A stretch of DNA of 64,000 bases from Lentzea pudingi (lineage in GTDB: Bacteria > Actinomycetota > Actinomycetes > Mycobacteriales > Pseudonocardiaceae): NCBI RefSeq assembly GCF_014646255.1, contig NZ_BMNC01000020.1:62001-126000 (forward strand), in the 5' to 3' direction. This document shows positions 1-8,072 of this stretch, in pieces (the first letter of the stretch is position 1; each line of letters opens with the position of its first letter). A program made the translations under genes and the position numbers. The notes beneath the pieces are model-generated. The model was not told where the DNA came from. It saw nothing but the letters and a program-made list of their open reading frames with translations, and ran no database searches.

Positions 1-792
1 AACACGCTGTGGGCCGACGACGACCTCACGATCGACCCCGGCTTCTCGCTCGCCGGTTCGGTGCGGCGCACCGCCTTCTCCGATCCCGCGACCGTCCGCA
101 AGCTCGTCAACACCGACGTCGCCGAGACCACCCGCGGCCTCATCACCGAACTGCTGACGGACCCACCGCCCGCCGACGCCGCCGCGATCATCGTGAACGC
201 GCTGTACCTCAAGGTCGGCTGGCTGAACCCGTTCACCGACACCGCGCGGAAGCCGTTCCACGCGCCCGGCGGCGACGTGGACGTGCCGACGATGACGGTC
301 ACCGAGAAGTTCCGCTACGCCCGCCACGACGGCTGGCAGACGATCGTGCTGCCCGCCGACTCCGGCGTCGAGACCGTGATCCTGCTGCCGGACGAGTCGC
401 TGGAGCAGCCGCTGCCGGCGTCCGTGCTCACCGCCTCGGCCTCCACCCGGCTCGAGCTCTCGCTGCCCCGGGTGGACGTGCGGGCGCGGTTCGCCCTCAA
501 GAACACGTTGCGGCGGTTGGGAGTCGAGCGCATGTTCGCCCGCGACGCCGACTTCTCCGGCCTCTCGCCGGACGAGCGGATGTTCGTCGACGACGTGGTG
601 CACGAGGCCGTGCTGCGGCTGGACGAGCAGGGCCTCGAGGGCGCGGCGGCCACCGCCGTCACGTTCCGCACGGTGTCGTTCGAGATCCCGGCGGACCCGG
701 TGGTGGTGAAGGTGGATCGGCCGTTCCTGCTGGCCGTCCGGCACGCGCGGTCCGGGGCGATCTACTTCCTCGCGCAGGTGGCCCGTCCGTGA
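1..792 (+). CDS. Serpin family protease inhibitor, 5' end outside window
   Basis: The frame is open from base 1, so the N-terminal part of the protein lies upstream of the window; about 263 residues are present and end at a TGA. Family marks seen: NALYLKVGW (strand s3A region), the DVPTMT segment, a hinge EQGLEGAAATA typical of inhibitory serpins (small residues allowing loop insertion), and the C-terminal FLLAVRHARSGAIYFLAQV. Serpins trap serine or cysteine proteases by cleavage of the reactive loop, here somewhere in TFRTVSFEIP; I cannot assign P1. No export signal can be judged because the start is missing. Its stop overlaps the GTG of a decayed serpin copy (GTGA). Confidence 0.9.
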   Translation, partial: NTLWADDDLTIDPGFSLAGSVRRTAFSDPATVRKLVNTDVAETTRGLITELLTDPPPADAAAIIVNALYLKVGWLNPFTDTARKPFHAPGGDVDVPTMTVTEKFRYARHDGWQTIVLPADSGVETVILLPDESLEQPLPASVLTASASTRLELSLPRVDVRARFALKNTLRRLGVERMFARDADFSGLSPDERMFVDDVVHEAVLRLDEQGLEGAAATAVTFRTVSFEIPADPVVVKVDRPFLLAVRHARSGAIYFLAQVARP

Positions 793-1109
793 TCGACTTC
801 GCGCTGGACCTGCACCGCGTGGCCGTACCCGATCCTGAGGTGAACGCGTGCTGGTCGCCCGGCGGCGACGTCGAGGTGCCGACCATGAAGCCGGCGGCCA
901 GGCTCGACCACGCCAGGACGAGAGGTGCGGGACGGAGGTACTCGAAGGACCCGATCGTCGTGGAGGTCGACCGGCCGTTCCTGCTCGCCGTCCGCCACGC
1001 CCGCTCGAAGGCGGTCTTCTTCTTCGCGCAGATCGTCCGTGACCGCGGCGGCAGCGAGCCACTGCCCACAGTGGACGTTGCGGTCGCGGGGAAGGTTGCT
1101 CATCCGTAA
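789..1109 (+). pseudogene. Decayed serpin remnant (internally deleted copy)
   Basis: A 106-codon frame begins with GTG overlapping the upstream serpin stop. Its first about 20 residues (DFALDLHRVAVPDPEVNACW) look like a serpin N-terminus. They jump directly to SPGGDVEVPTM, matching the middle of the neighbour (PGGDVDVPTM), then to VEVDRPFLLAVRHARSKAVFFFAQIV, matching its C-terminus. Helices and sheets between these blocks, including the reactive-loop hinge, are missing, so it cannot fold as a serpin. The simplest reading is a tandem serpin duplicate that lost internal segments in frame. It could still be translated by coupling to the upstream gene. Confidence 0.7.
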
Positions 1110-1188
1110 CCACTTCCGGGCACCATTCGCCCTGTAGGGCGGGCGTTTCGCACGGCGTGATCATGATCATGGCTTTACCGTTCCAGTC

Positions 1189-1707
1189 ATGACCCAGCAC
1201 GGTGCCGGCGAGCAGCTCGTCGTGCTCGCCGCGGCGGGCGCCACGCAGATCACGTGCTTCAGCGGCGTCACCGTCCCCGTCCTGCTCAGAACCGAGTGCT
1301 ACGCGAAGGCGCTGGCCAGGGCGCTGGGCTTCGCGCCGACGCCGGACCTGCAGCGGGTCGGCGTGCTGCCGCAGTGCGTGTTCTTCATCCACGAGTACGC
1401 GCTGCGCACCGTGGTCGGCGGTGACCGGTTGATGGAGGACCAGGTCCTGCACCTGCTGTTCCACGCGGCGTCGATCAGGATCGTGCCGGCCAGCGCGGGC
1501 GGGGCGGCGGCGGTCGGGCTCGACTACGCGCTCATCCAGTACGAGCACGAGCCGCCGCTGGTCTACCTCGCCAACTGGACGCTGGCCAGCGACGAGGCGA
1601 CCGTGGAACGGGCCGTGGCCGTCTTCCAGCGCATGCACGCCGTCGCGCTCGACAACGAGAAGTCCCGTGACGTGCTCATGGAATATGTGGCCGTGTACGA
1701 CCGCTAA
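1189..1707 (+). CDS. Stand-alone DUF5753 (Scr1-type) domain protein
   Basis: 172 residues that look like the C-terminal sensor half of actinobacterial XRE/Scr1-family regulators: a pocket start like VPVLLRTECYAKALARALG, the central FFIHEYALRTVVGG, a VVP-type strand (IRIVPASAGG), and the ending FQRMHAVALDNEKSRDVL. The usual N-terminal helix-turn-helix is absent; the protein starts within the DUF5753 domain. ATG at 1189 follows a 12-bp palindrome (TGATCATGATCA at 1159-1170) that could be an operator. Without its own DNA-binding domain it may act through a partner. The convergent small gene overlaps its last bases. Confidence 0.7.
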   Translation: MTQHGAGEQLVVLAAAGATQITCFSGVTVPVLLRTECYAKALARALGFAPTPDLQRVGVLPQCVFFIHEYALRTVVGGDRLMEDQVLHLLFHAASIRIVPASAGGAAAVGLDYALIQYEHEPPLVYLANWTLASDEATVERAVAVFQRMHAVALDNEKSRDVLMEYVAVYDR

Positions 1708-1880
1708 GGCGTGTTGCGGCGCAGGAACAGCCGCATCCCGTCCTCGCCGGGCAGCGCGCACAGCAGCAGTTTGACGTTCTGGTGCCGCACCGGAACCGCA
1801 CACGAGTCGCCTGCCAGCAGCGTTCCCGCCAGGAGGCCGGCCGACTCGTGGTCGATGTCCAGCACGAAGTCGTTGCTCAT
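1704..1880 (-). CDS. Small hypothetical protein (58 aa)
   Basis: A 58-codon frame, ATG at 1878-1880, TAG at 1704-1706, with strongly GC-biased third positions, so it looks coded rather than accidental. The product starts MSNDFVLDIDHESAGLLAG and ends RLFLRRNTP; it has no membrane segment or recognisable domain. It converges on the DUF5753 gene and overlaps its end by 4 bases. DUF5753 regulators are usually partnered by small proteins (often DUF397), but this one does not show a clear DUF397 pattern. The Shine-Dalgarno sequence is weak (GGGTCC). Confidence 0.45.
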   Translation of the reverse strand: MSNDFVLDIDHESAGLLAGTLLAGDSCAVPVRHQNVKLLLCALPGEDGMRLFLRRNTP

Positions 1881-1930
1881 GGATGGACCCTATGAGCAGA
1901 GCGCCTCGCGCCCCAGTCACCCAAAGGTGT

Positions 1931-1957
1931 TGTCACGTTCCGGCGGGCTGCCTCGTC
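1931..1957 (+). promoter_or_regulatory. Putative ECF41 (SigJ) promoter of the AhpD-like gene
   Basis: TGTCACG at 1931-1937, 16 bp spacer, CGTC at 1954-1957. As I recall the published ECF41 consensus, it is TGTCACA-N16-CGTC, so this differs at one base. Expected transcription start is about 1963-1966, i.e. at or next to the ATG at 1966, giving a leaderless mRNA. An ECF41 sigma gene lies at 5287-6147. Confidence 0.6.
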
Positions 1958-1965
1958 CACAGGGC

Positions 1966-2562
1966 ATGACGAGGATCAAGGGAGTCACGAAGAAGGACGC
2001 GGGCCTGCTGCTGAAGGCCGTCTACTGGTTCGCGCGGCGGCAGTTCGGCGCGGTGCCGGAGCCGGTCACGGTGATGGCGCACCACCCGAAGCTGCTGATG
2101 GCGAGCGGCCGGCACGAGCTGGCGGTCAAGAAGGCGATCCACGGTCCGTTGTTCGAACTGTGCGTCTACCGGACGGCGGTGAAGCTCGGCTGCTCGTGGT
2201 GCGTGGACTTCGGCGCCATGCTGATGAAGCACGATGGCCTCGATATCGAACGCCTCAAGCACATCGACTCCTACGCCACCTCGCCGCTGTTCACCGACCT
2301 CGAACGCAAGGCACTCGCCTACGCCGACGCCATGACCGAGACGCCCGTCACCGTCACCGATGAGCAGGTCGCCGAGCTGGAGGAGCTGCTGGGGCGCAAG
2401 GAACTCGTCGCGCTGACCTACCAGGTCGCGCTGGAGAACCAGCGGGCGCGGTTCAACAGCGCGTTCGACATCAAGGACCAGGGTTTCACCAGTGGCGACG
2501 CCTGCCGCGTACCGATGGCCCAGACGCTCCGTTCGCGTACGCAGGCCGAGCAGGAAGGCTAG
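1966..2562 (+). CDS. Carboxymuconolactone decarboxylase / AhpD-like protein
   Basis: 198 residues with an AhpD-type redox motif CSWC followed by VDFGAML, in an all-helical protein; the motif sits in RTAVKLGCSWCVDFG. Members of this fold are alkylhydroperoxidase-like or decarboxylase-like. In ECF41 sigma loci such a gene is the usual sigma target (the COE group: carboxymuconolactone decarboxylases, oxidoreductases, epimerases). I chose ATG 1966, which lies at the predicted start of the ECF41 transcript and begins MTRIKGVTKKDAG; upstream in-frame starts would fall inside the promoter. The substrate is unknown. Confidence 0.8.
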   Translation: MTRIKGVTKKDAGLLLKAVYWFARRQFGAVPEPVTVMAHHPKLLMASGRHELAVKKAIHGPLFELCVYRTAVKLGCSWCVDFGAMLMKHDGLDIERLKHIDSYATSPLFTDLERKALAYADAMTETPVTVTDEQVAELEELLGRKELVALTYQVALENQRARFNSAFDIKDQGFTSGDACRVPMAQTLRSRTQAEQEG

Positions 2563-2609
2563 AGTTCCCCGGCGAAACACCAAGCCATGCACACCTGGGG
2601 AGCAACGCC

Positions 2610-3722
2610 ATGCCGGTCGACCGGTTCAAGTCCACCTGGGAGGACCTCGGGCGGGAGGACCCGCTGTGGGCGGTCCTCACCGATCCGGACCGCCGGCACG
2701 GCGGGTGGGAGCTCGACGAGTTCCTCGCGACCGGGGTCAAGCCCATCGCGGCGGTGCGCGAGCTCGTCGAGAAGAACGGGCTGTCTTTCGGGGAACGGGT
2801 GATCGACCTCGGGTGCGGCGCCGGACGCCTGTCCAACGCGCTCGCCGCGCACGCGCACGAGGTCGTGGGGGTCGACGTCGCGCAGTCGATGGTCGACGAG
2901 GCGAACCGGATCAACCGGATCCCCGACCGGGTCAGCTTCGTCGCGTACGACGGATATCGGCTGCCCTTCGCCGACGAGTCGTTCGACTCCGCGCTCAGCC
3001 TCATCTCGCTGCAGCACTCGCCGCCCGCCCTGCAGCTCGCGGCGCTGGTCGAGCTGCAGCGGGTCGTCCGGCCGGGCGGGGTGCTCGTGTTCCAGCTGCC
3101 CTGCCGGCCCACCAGGCGCGACGAGCTGACGGCGGAGGGCATGCGGGCCGGCATCGAGCTGGTCGACGTGCCCACTCCCGTCGGTGCCGGTCAGGCCGTG
3201 ACGGTGCGGGTGCGGCTCACCAACGTCAGCGCGCACACCTGGCCGTCCGGTCAGCAGATCAGGCTCGGCAACCACTGGCTCCGCGGCGACGAGCCGGTCA
3301 CCTGGGACGACGGGCGCACCGACCTGCCGCACGACCTCGCGCCCGGTGCCGCCGTCGAGCTGGCGCTGGAGGTCGTCGCACCGCAGGAGACCGGGGAGCA
3401 CCACCTCGAACTGGACGTCGTGCAGGAAGGCGTCACCTGGTGGGCCGCGGTCGGCAGCACGCCGGTCCGGACCGGCGTGGTCGTGGTGCCGGAGGCCGTC
3501 GCCGTCGAGGCCGCGCCCGAGCGGGAGATCGTCATCGAGGCCCGGCAGGCGCCCCACGAGCGCAAGGACGGCGGCATCGAGATGTTCGGCGTCGACTCGA
3601 ACCTCGTGCGGCTGCTCTTCACGCACTGCGGCTCGCAGGTCGTCGACATCGTGCCCGACGACATGGCCGGCGACGACTGGGAGAGCTTCACCTACGTGAT
3701 CCGCCGCGGCGAGTCGATCTGA
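2610..3722 (+). CDS. Class I SAM methyltransferase with inserted Ig-like domain
   Basis: 370 residues. The Rossmann methyltransferase starts at about 55 with the SAM motif VIDLGCGAGRLS, acidic strand VVGVDVAQSMV, and LPFADESFDSALSLISLQH. After RVVRPGGVLVFQLP (about 155-168) the chain departs into an about 120-residue beta-rich region with the signature of immunoglobulin-like domains (VRVRLTNVSAHTWPSG), then returns to a methyltransferase-type ending (RLLFTHCGSQVVDIVPDDM). So a beta-sandwich appears inserted between the late strands of the core. A GGGAG Shine-Dalgarno precedes ATG 2610. The next methyltransferase begins 1 base after the stop, so the two are probably one operon. Substrate unknown. 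Confidence 0.8.
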   Translation: MPVDRFKSTWEDLGREDPLWAVLTDPDRRHGGWELDEFLATGVKPIAAVRELVEKNGLSFGERVIDLGCGAGRLSNALAAHAHEVVGVDVAQSMVDEANRINRIPDRVSFVAYDGYRLPFADESFDSALSLISLQHSPPALQLAALVELQRVVRPGGVLVFQLPCRPTRRDELTAEGMRAGIELVDVPTPVGAGQAVTVRVRLTNVSAHTWPSGQQIRLGNHWLRGDEPVTWDDGRTDLPHDLAPGAAVELALEVVAPQETGEHHLELDVVQEGVTWWAAVGSTPVRTGVVVVPEAVAVEAAPEREIVIEARQAPHERKDGGIEMFGVDSNLVRLLFTHCGSQVVDIVPDDMAGDDWESFTYVIRRGESI

Positions 3723-3723
3723 C

Positions 3724-4536
3724 GTGGAGAAGATCGCACTGACAGGTGCGCAGGAGACCATGCTCGCCACGCTCTACGGCCGGGCGCTCGACAGCGAGCG
3801 CCCGGCGTCCGTGCTGCGCGACACCGAGGCCAGGCGTGCCGTGGACCGCATCGACTACGACTTCGCCAAGACCGGGATGAACACGACCAGCGCGGTCGGC
3901 GTCGCCATCCGCGGCAGGGTGCTGGACGACTGGACGCGCGAGTTCCTGCGGCGCACCCCGTCCTGCACGGTGCTGCACCTGGCCTGCGGGCTCGACACCC
4001 GCGTGCATCGGATCGAACGGCCGGACAGCGTGCGGTGGGTCGACGTCGACATGCCGGACGTCGTCGCGTTGCGGCACAAGCTCTTGCCCGAGCCGCGAGG
4101 TGACTACCGGCTGGTGGCGTCGTCGGTCACCGAGGACGCGTGGCTCGCCGAGGTGCCCGCCGATCGCCCGGTGGTGGCGGTGTTCGAGGGCCTGTCGATG
4201 TACCTGACGCAGGCCGAGGGGCACGCGTTGATCAGCAGGATCACCAGCAGGTTCGCGAGCGGTGAGCTGTTGTTCGACGTCTACGGCTCGTGGGGGATCA
4301 AGCTGCAGAAGCTCGTGCCGGCCGTGCGCAACGCCGGCGCGACGTTGCACTGGGGCGTCGACGATCCGCGTGAGATCGAGGCGCTGCGCGCCGGACTGAC
4401 CACTGTGGACCAATGGCGCAGCGTGGACCTGCCGCACCTGGACGCGTTGCCCAGGTCCGGCAGGATCCAGATGAAGGTCGTCAGCGCGATCCCGAAGCTC
4501 CGCGACGTCGGGAAGCTGCTGCGACTGCGTTGGTGA
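3724..4536 (+). CDS. LCM/TcmP-type O-methyltransferase
   Basis: 270 residues of the leucine carboxyl methyltransferase-like family that includes polyketide O-methyltransferases such as TcmP. Seen: substrate-side RGRVLDDWTREFL, the SAM site VLHLACGLDTRVHRI, acidic WVDVDMPDVVALRHKLL, and VVAVFEGLSMYL. GTG 3724 is 2 bases after the TGA of the preceding methyltransferase, suggesting translational coupling. No polyketide genes lie nearby, so the substrate cannot be inferred from context. Confidence 0.85.
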   Translation: MEKIALTGAQETMLATLYGRALDSERPASVLRDTEARRAVDRIDYDFAKTGMNTTSAVGVAIRGRVLDDWTREFLRRTPSCTVLHLACGLDTRVHRIERPDSVRWVDVDMPDVVALRHKLLPEPRGDYRLVASSVTEDAWLAEVPADRPVVAVFEGLSMYLTQAEGHALISRITSRFASGELLFDVYGSWGIKLQKLVPAVRNAGATLHWGVDDPREIEALRAGLTTVDQWRSVDLPHLDALPRSGRIQMKVVSAIPKLRDVGKLLRLRW

Positions 4537-4552
4537 GCTCTGGGGTGGTAGG

Positions 4553-5179
4553 TCAGATGTCCAGGACGAAGTCGAACTTGGCGGTGTAGCGGTTGCCGAC
4601 GAGCGGGCCGAGCTCCACCTCGCACTCGCGGTCGAGGTAGGCGTCCCGCCGGTTCAGGTAGGGCACGTTCATCCCGTACGCCCTGAGGTTGTCCGGGAAG
4701 AACAGCTGCGTGGTGAGGATCCGGCCGCCGCGCGGCTGGGCCTTGACGTGGATGTGCGGTGTGCGGCCCGGGTAGTCCTTGGGCACGATCGTCTCCAGCA
4801 CGTACGCGCCGGAGGCGTTGGTGAACTGGTGGCCGCGCATCTTGAACGTGGTGTTGTCGTACACACCCCGGTCGTCGGACTGCCAGAAGTCCAGCAGCGC
4901 GTTGGGGATCGGCTTGCACTTCATCGTGTAGACGAACCCGGTGATGCTGAGCACGATCCCGGTGACGCCGGGCGTGCGCAGGTTGGTGCGCTGCGGGGAG
5001 TTCCGCTTGAAGTAGGGACCCTCGATGTTCGACGGGGTGTCGTCGTCATCGACGCAGGTCGGGGTCAGGGGGAGAGGCGCGCTGCGCGCCGTGGTGGTGC
5101 CGGCGGCGGTCAGTGCGACCACTGCGGCCGCACCGGTCGCCAGGAACGCCCGGCGTGAGGGGATGTCGTGTTCGGGCAT
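4553..5179 (-). CDS. Tat-exported intradiol ring-cleavage dioxygenase
   Basis: 208 residues. The N-terminus has a twin-arginine signal (SRRAFLATGAAAVVALTAAG) and an Ala-rich cleavage region, so the enzyme is exported folded. The rest is an intradiol dioxygenase core: EGPYFKRNSP, LLDFWQSDDRGVYD (first Tyr ligand region) and RTPHIHVKA with the iron-binding His residues. These enzymes open catechol-type rings between the hydroxyls using non-haem Fe(III). It converges on the methyltransferase pair and lies downstream of sigJ on the same strand, 107 bases away; no ECF41-like promoter was found in that gap. Confidence 0.85.
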   Translation of the reverse strand: MPEHDIPSRRAFLATGAAAVVALTAAGTTTARSAPLPLTPTCVDDDDTPSNIEGPYFKRNSPQRTNLRTPGVTGIVLSITGFVYTMKCKPIPNALLDFWQSDDRGVYDNTTFKMRGHQFTNASGAYVLETIVPKDYPGRTPHIHVKAQPRGGRILTTQLFFPDNLRAYGMNVPYLNRRDAYLDRECEVELGPLVGNRYTAKFDFVLDI

Positions 5180-5286
5180 GGTTCGAACTCCGGTGGTCGC
5201 GACCCGCGGCAGGGGGCTTGGGCAGCGCGTCGGACGTTAGCCCCGAAACGATCCCGGCTCCAGTTACGGTCCAGACCAATAACGCG

Positions 5287-6147
5287 TCAGAACACGACGT
5301 GCGTGAGCTTGTCCGGGTTCGCGATGTCGTAGATGGCCGCGACCTTGCCGTCGTGCACCGTGAACGCCGTCACACGTGACGTCACTTCGCCGTACGCCGG
5401 CATGAGCACACCGATGTCGCCGTTGACGAACATCGGCCGGTGCTCCTCCGGGTAGCCGTACTTGCGCATCAGGCCGAGGAAGAAGCGAGCGACCTTGTCC
5501 GCGCCGGAGACCGTGTTGACCGCGGTGCGCACCTTGCCGCCGCCGTCGCCGATCAACACCGCGTCCGGGTGCAGCAACGCGAGCACGCTGTCCAGGTCCC
5601 CGCTCGCCATGGCCCGCAGGAACTCCTCCAGCACCTCCCGCTGCTCGGCCAGCGCGGCGCGGGGTGGCGGCTCGGCGTCGGCGACGGCCTTGCGGGCGCG
5701 GGAGGCGTGCTTGCGCGCGGCGGCCTCCGAGACCTGCAGCACGTCGGCGATCTCGTTGAACGGCAAGGAGAACGCGTCGTGCAGCACGAACGCGACGCGC
5801 TGGTCGGGCGTGAGCCGGTCGAGCACGACGAGGGCGGCCATCCGCACCCCGTCGGCCTGCACGACGCTCGCCAGCGGGTCGTCCTCGCCGGTCGTGAGCA
5901 GCGGTTCCGGCAGCCACGAGCCGACGTAGGTCTCCCGGCGCACGGCGGCGGAGCGCAGCCGGTCGAGGCAGATGCGGCTGACGACGGTCGTGAGCCAGCC
6001 GCGCGCGTCCTGCACCCCCTCGGCCTTCGCGAACCGGGGCCACGCCTCCTGCACGGCGTCCTCGGCGTCGGCGAAGCTGCCGGTCAGCCGGTAGGCGACA
6101 CCGATGAGGTGCGTCCGGTGGAGTCCGAAGACGTCGGCGGTGGTCAC
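5287..6147 (-). CDS. sigJ: ECF41-family RNA polymerase sigma factor (SigJ-like)
   Basis: 286 residues. Sigma region 2 (HLIGVAYRLTGSFADAEDAVQ) is followed by the YVGSWLPEPLL segment typical of SigJ/ECF41, region 4 (FNEIADVLQVSEAAARKHASR) and a C-terminal SnoaL-like domain. The domain carries both ECF41 hallmarks: DGGGK (LIGDGGGKV) and NPDKL close to the end. In ECF41 factors this C-terminal domain acts as a built-in anti-sigma/activation module, replacing a separate anti-sigma factor. GTG start at 6145-6147, divergent from dnaG with 35 bp between. Likely target: the AhpD-like gene at 1966. Confidence 0.92.
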   Translation of the reverse strand: MTTADVFGLHRTHLIGVAYRLTGSFADAEDAVQEAWPRFAKAEGVQDARGWLTTVVSRICLDRLRSAAVRRETYVGSWLPEPLLTTGEDDPLASVVQADGVRMAALVVLDRLTPDQRVAFVLHDAFSLPFNEIADVLQVSEAAARKHASRARKAVADAEPPPRAALAEQREVLEEFLRAMASGDLDSVLALLHPDAVLIGDGGGKVRTAVNTVSGADKVARFFLGLMRKYGYPEEHRPMFVNGDIGVLMPAYGEVTSRVTAFTVHDGKVAAIYDIANPDKLTHVVF

Positions 6148-6182
6148 GGTCGGCAGTTTGCCAGGGGATTAGACTCGGGCGT

Positions 6183-8072
6183 GTGGCAGGACGCATCAGG
6201 GAGAGCGACATCGCATTGGTGCGTGAGCGCAGCCGCATCGACGAGATCGTCGGCGACCACGTTTCGCTGAAACGGGCCGGCGGAGGCGCGCTCAAGGGGT
6301 TGTGCCCGTTCCACGACGAGAAGTCGCCGTCGTTCAACGTGCGCCCGTCGCACGGCACCTACCACTGCTTCGGCTGTGGCGAGGGCGGCGACGTGATCTC
6401 CTTCGTGACCAAGATCGAGCACCTGTCGTTCGTGGAGGCCGTCGAGCGGCTCGCGGACCGGGCGGGCATCCAGCTCGTCTACGAGGGCGGCGGCGCCACG
6501 ATCCAGCGCGACCGCGGCACTCGCAGCAGGCTCATCGAGGCGCACAAGGCCGCCGCCGAGTACTACGCCGAGCAGCTCGCGACGCCGGAGGCGCAGCAGG
6601 CGCGCGAGTTCCTGGCCGAGCGCGGGTTCGACGAGGCCGCGGCGCGCCAGTTCGGCTGCGGGTTCGCCCCCGGCGGCTGGGACAAGCTGACGAAGCACCT
6701 GCTCGGGCGCGGGTTCGAGCTGCAGGAGCTGATCAAGTCGCAGCTCACCAAGGAAGGCCGCCAGGGGCCGATCGACCGGTTCCACCGGCGGTTGCTGTGG
6801 CCGATCAAGGAGATCAGCGGCGACGTCGTCGGGTTCGGCGCGCGGCGGATCTTCGACGACGACCCGATCCAGGCGAAGTACCTCAACACCAGCGAGTCGA
6901 TCATCTACAAGAAGTCGCAGGTGCTGTTCGGCCTCGACCAGGCCAAGCGCGAGATCGCCAAGCGCAAGCAGGCGGTCATCGTCGAGGGCTACACCGACGT
7001 GATGGCGATGCACCTCGCGGGCGTGCCGACGGCCGTCGCGTCCTGTGGCACGGCGTTCGGCACGGACCACATGAACGTGCTGCGCAGGCTGCTGATCGAC
7101 GACGACGTGAACGGCGAGGTCATCTTCACCTTCGACGGCGACGAGGCGGGCCAGAAGGCCGCGCTGAAGGCGTTCGAGGGGGAACAGCACTTCTCCGCGC
7201 AGACCTACATCGCGGTCGCGCCCGACGGCATGGACCCGTGCGAGCTGCGGCAGGCCAAGGGCGACGTGGCGGTGCGCGACCTGGTGGCGCGGCGCACCCC
7301 GTTGATCGAGTTCGCGATCAAGGCCCAGCTCAAGGCATACGACCTCGACTCCGTCGACGGCCGCGTCGAGGCGCTGAAGAAGATGGTGCCGTTCGTCGGG
7401 CAGATCAAGGACAGGGCCAAGCGCGACGGCTACGCGACGCGCCTCGCCTGGTGGGTGGGCTGGGACGACGAGGCGATGGTCGTGCGCCGGGTGCGTCAGG
7501 TCTCGAGCGGCAAGGGGCCGGTCGCCACCCCCCAGCGGGCCGACCCGAACCAGATGGCGCTGGGCGTGGAGGTCGACGGCCCGGCCCGGCCGAACCCGCG
7601 CGACCCGAAACTGATCTTCGAGCGCGAGGTGCTCAAGATCGCGCTGCGGCTGCCCGAGTACGCGGGGCCGTTGTACGACTCGCTGCCGGACGAGTCCTTC
7701 ACGGACCCGGCGTACGTGGCGCTGCACAGGGCCATCCGCGAGGCCGGTGGCGCGTCCTGCGGGCTCGAGGGCTCCGCGTACCTCGACGCGATCTCGCAGG
7801 GGTGTTCGCACGCGTCGGTGCGGTCCGTGATGACCGAGCTCGCCGTGGAACCGTTGGCCGTCAAGCAGAACGACGAGTTCCGCTACGTGTCGATGGTGAT
7901 CGCGCGGCTGCAGGAGGTCCAGGTCGGCAAGCAGGTCGAGGACGTCAAGTCACGTCTGCGGCGGCTGTCCCCGATCAAGGACGCCGACGAGTACCGGGCG
8001 CTGTGGGGCGACCTGGTGGCGCTGGAGGAGTACCGCAAGGCGCTCCTGCAGCAGAGCGCGGGAGTGCTGTAG
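6183..8072 (+). CDS. dnaG: DNA primase DnaG
   Basis: 629 residues, normal size for actinobacteria. N-terminal zinc finger (CPFHDEKSPSFNV with CFGCGEGGDV, about 40-65), primase core with KYLNTSES, Toprim motif VEGYTDVMA (about 262) and the acidic FDGDEAGQKA, then a C-terminal helicase-binding region. It lays RNA primers for replication together with DnaB. GTG start (GTGGCAGGACGC) fits MAGRIRESDI, the usual beginning. Its stop shares one base with the GTG of the next gene, so they are co-translated. Confidence 0.98.
   Translation: MAGRIRESDIALVRERSRIDEIVGDHVSLKRAGGGALKGLCPFHDEKSPSFNVRPSHGTYHCFGCGEGGDVISFVTKIEHLSFVEAVERLADRAGIQLVYEGGGATIQRDRGTRSRLIEAHKAAAEYYAEQLATPEAQQAREFLAERGFDEAAARQFGCGFAPGGWDKLTKHLLGRGFELQELIKSQLTKEGRQGPIDRFHRRLLWPIKEISGDVVGFGARRIFDDDPIQAKYLNTSESIIYKKSQVLFGLDQAKREIAKRKQAVIVEGYTDVMAMHLAGVPTAVASCGTAFGTDHMNVLRRLLIDDDVNGEVIFTFDGDEAGQKAALKAFEGEQHFSAQTYIAVAPDGMDPCELRQAKGDVAVRDLVARRTPLIEFAIKAQLKAYDLDSVDGRVEALKKMVPFVGQIKDRAKRDGYATRLAWWVGWDDEAMVVRRVRQVSSGKGPVATPQRADPNQMALGVEVDGPARPNPRDPKLIFEREVLKIALRLPEYAGPLYDSLPDESFTDPAYVALHRAIREAGGASCGLEGSAYLDAISQGCSHASVRSVMTELAVEPLAVKQNDEFRYVSMVIARLQEVQVGKQVEDVKSRLRRLSPIKDADEYRALWGDLVALEEYRKALLQQSAGVL

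Noticed and set aside
6144-7811. Long open frame antisense to dnaG
   Set aside because: Composition is Arg/Leu/Val-rich shadow of the real gene; typical high-GC artefact.
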